Source: Coprobacter sp.
GTDB taxonomy: Bacteria; Bacteroidota; Bacteroidia; Bacteroidales; UBA11471
Length of the DNA stretch: 44,987 nt
Assembly (NCBI GenBank): GCA_017462265.1
Contig: JAFTRN010000058.1
Location: 1-44,987 of the forward strand
Direction of reading: 5' to 3'
A program made the position numbers and the translations under genes. Shown one piece after another: positions 44,987 to 44,987 of this stretch. Numbering within the stretch: the stretch's first letter is position 1; every line of letters begins with the position of its first letter. A model generated the notes under the pieces. It was not told the DNA's origin and ran no database searches. It saw only the letters and a program-made list of their open reading frames with translations.

Positions 44987-44987
44987 C

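Noticed and set aside
1..44987. CRISPR arrays, tRNA genes, phage or conjugative genes
   Set aside because: No regularly spaced repeats, cloverleaf-like sequences, integrase, capsid or mobilisation genes were seen.

Overview
The window looks like chromosomal DNA of a member of the Bacteroidota, most likely order Bacteroidales. It carries SusC/SusD pairs, lipoprotein signals followed by acidic residues, Bacteroidota-type -7 boxes (TAnnTTTG), M16 and fasciclin-domain proteins, and one secreted enzyme with a probable type IX secretion tail. A Barnesiella-like gut genus is possible, but I cannot place the genus from the sequence alone. All 21 full-length genes lie on the minus strand, so the locus is transcribed from right to left.

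In transcription order the window contains: (1) a multidomain PL1-family pectate lyase (44420-41556) and a CE12 rhamnogalacturonan acetylesterase (41504-40707), closed by a strong terminator. (2) A GH2 beta-glycosidase (40564-37691) behind two good -7 boxes, a 265-bp repeat, then a GH106 rhamnosidase-family enzyme and a GH28 polygalacturonase-family enzyme (37413-33080). (3) A probable operon with its own -7 box holding rhaB, rhaA, rhaT and rhaD, followed by GH105 and a second GH28 (32876-25292), ending in a hairpin. (4) A lipoprotein of the six-hairpin glycosidase type (25090-22946) behind a -7 box, then a diverged second copy of the 265-bp repeat. (5) A transport block of seven closely spaced genes: fasciclin-SusC-SusD-fasciclin followed by fasciclin-SusC-SusD (22619-7043), then a large DUF4450-like protein (6960-3250). 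(6) An M16 metallopeptidase (3096-262), probably a separate unit.

Together these genes form a polysaccharide utilization locus aimed at a rhamnose- and galacturonate-containing pectin, most likely rhamnogalacturonan I or a related pectic oligosaccharide. In the inferred scheme, surface lipoproteins and the secreted PL1 capture and cut the polymer, two SusC/D pairs import oligomers, and periplasmic CE12, GH28, GH105, GH106, GH2 and six-hairpin enzymes trim them. RhaT then imports rhamnose, and RhaA, RhaB and RhaD convert it to dihydroxyacetone phosphate and L-lactaldehyde. No regulator (HTCS, AraC or ECF sigma), no lactaldehyde reductase and no PL4/PL9/PL11 rhamnogalacturonan lyase is present in the window.

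The most unusual structural features are a ~191-bp inverted repeat whose arms lie at the two ends of the window and enclose the whole locus (1-191 and 44743-44934), and the pair of ~265-bp intergenic repeats (22678-22939 and 37419-37683). The latter have terminal inverted repeats and an internal hairpin kept by paired base changes.
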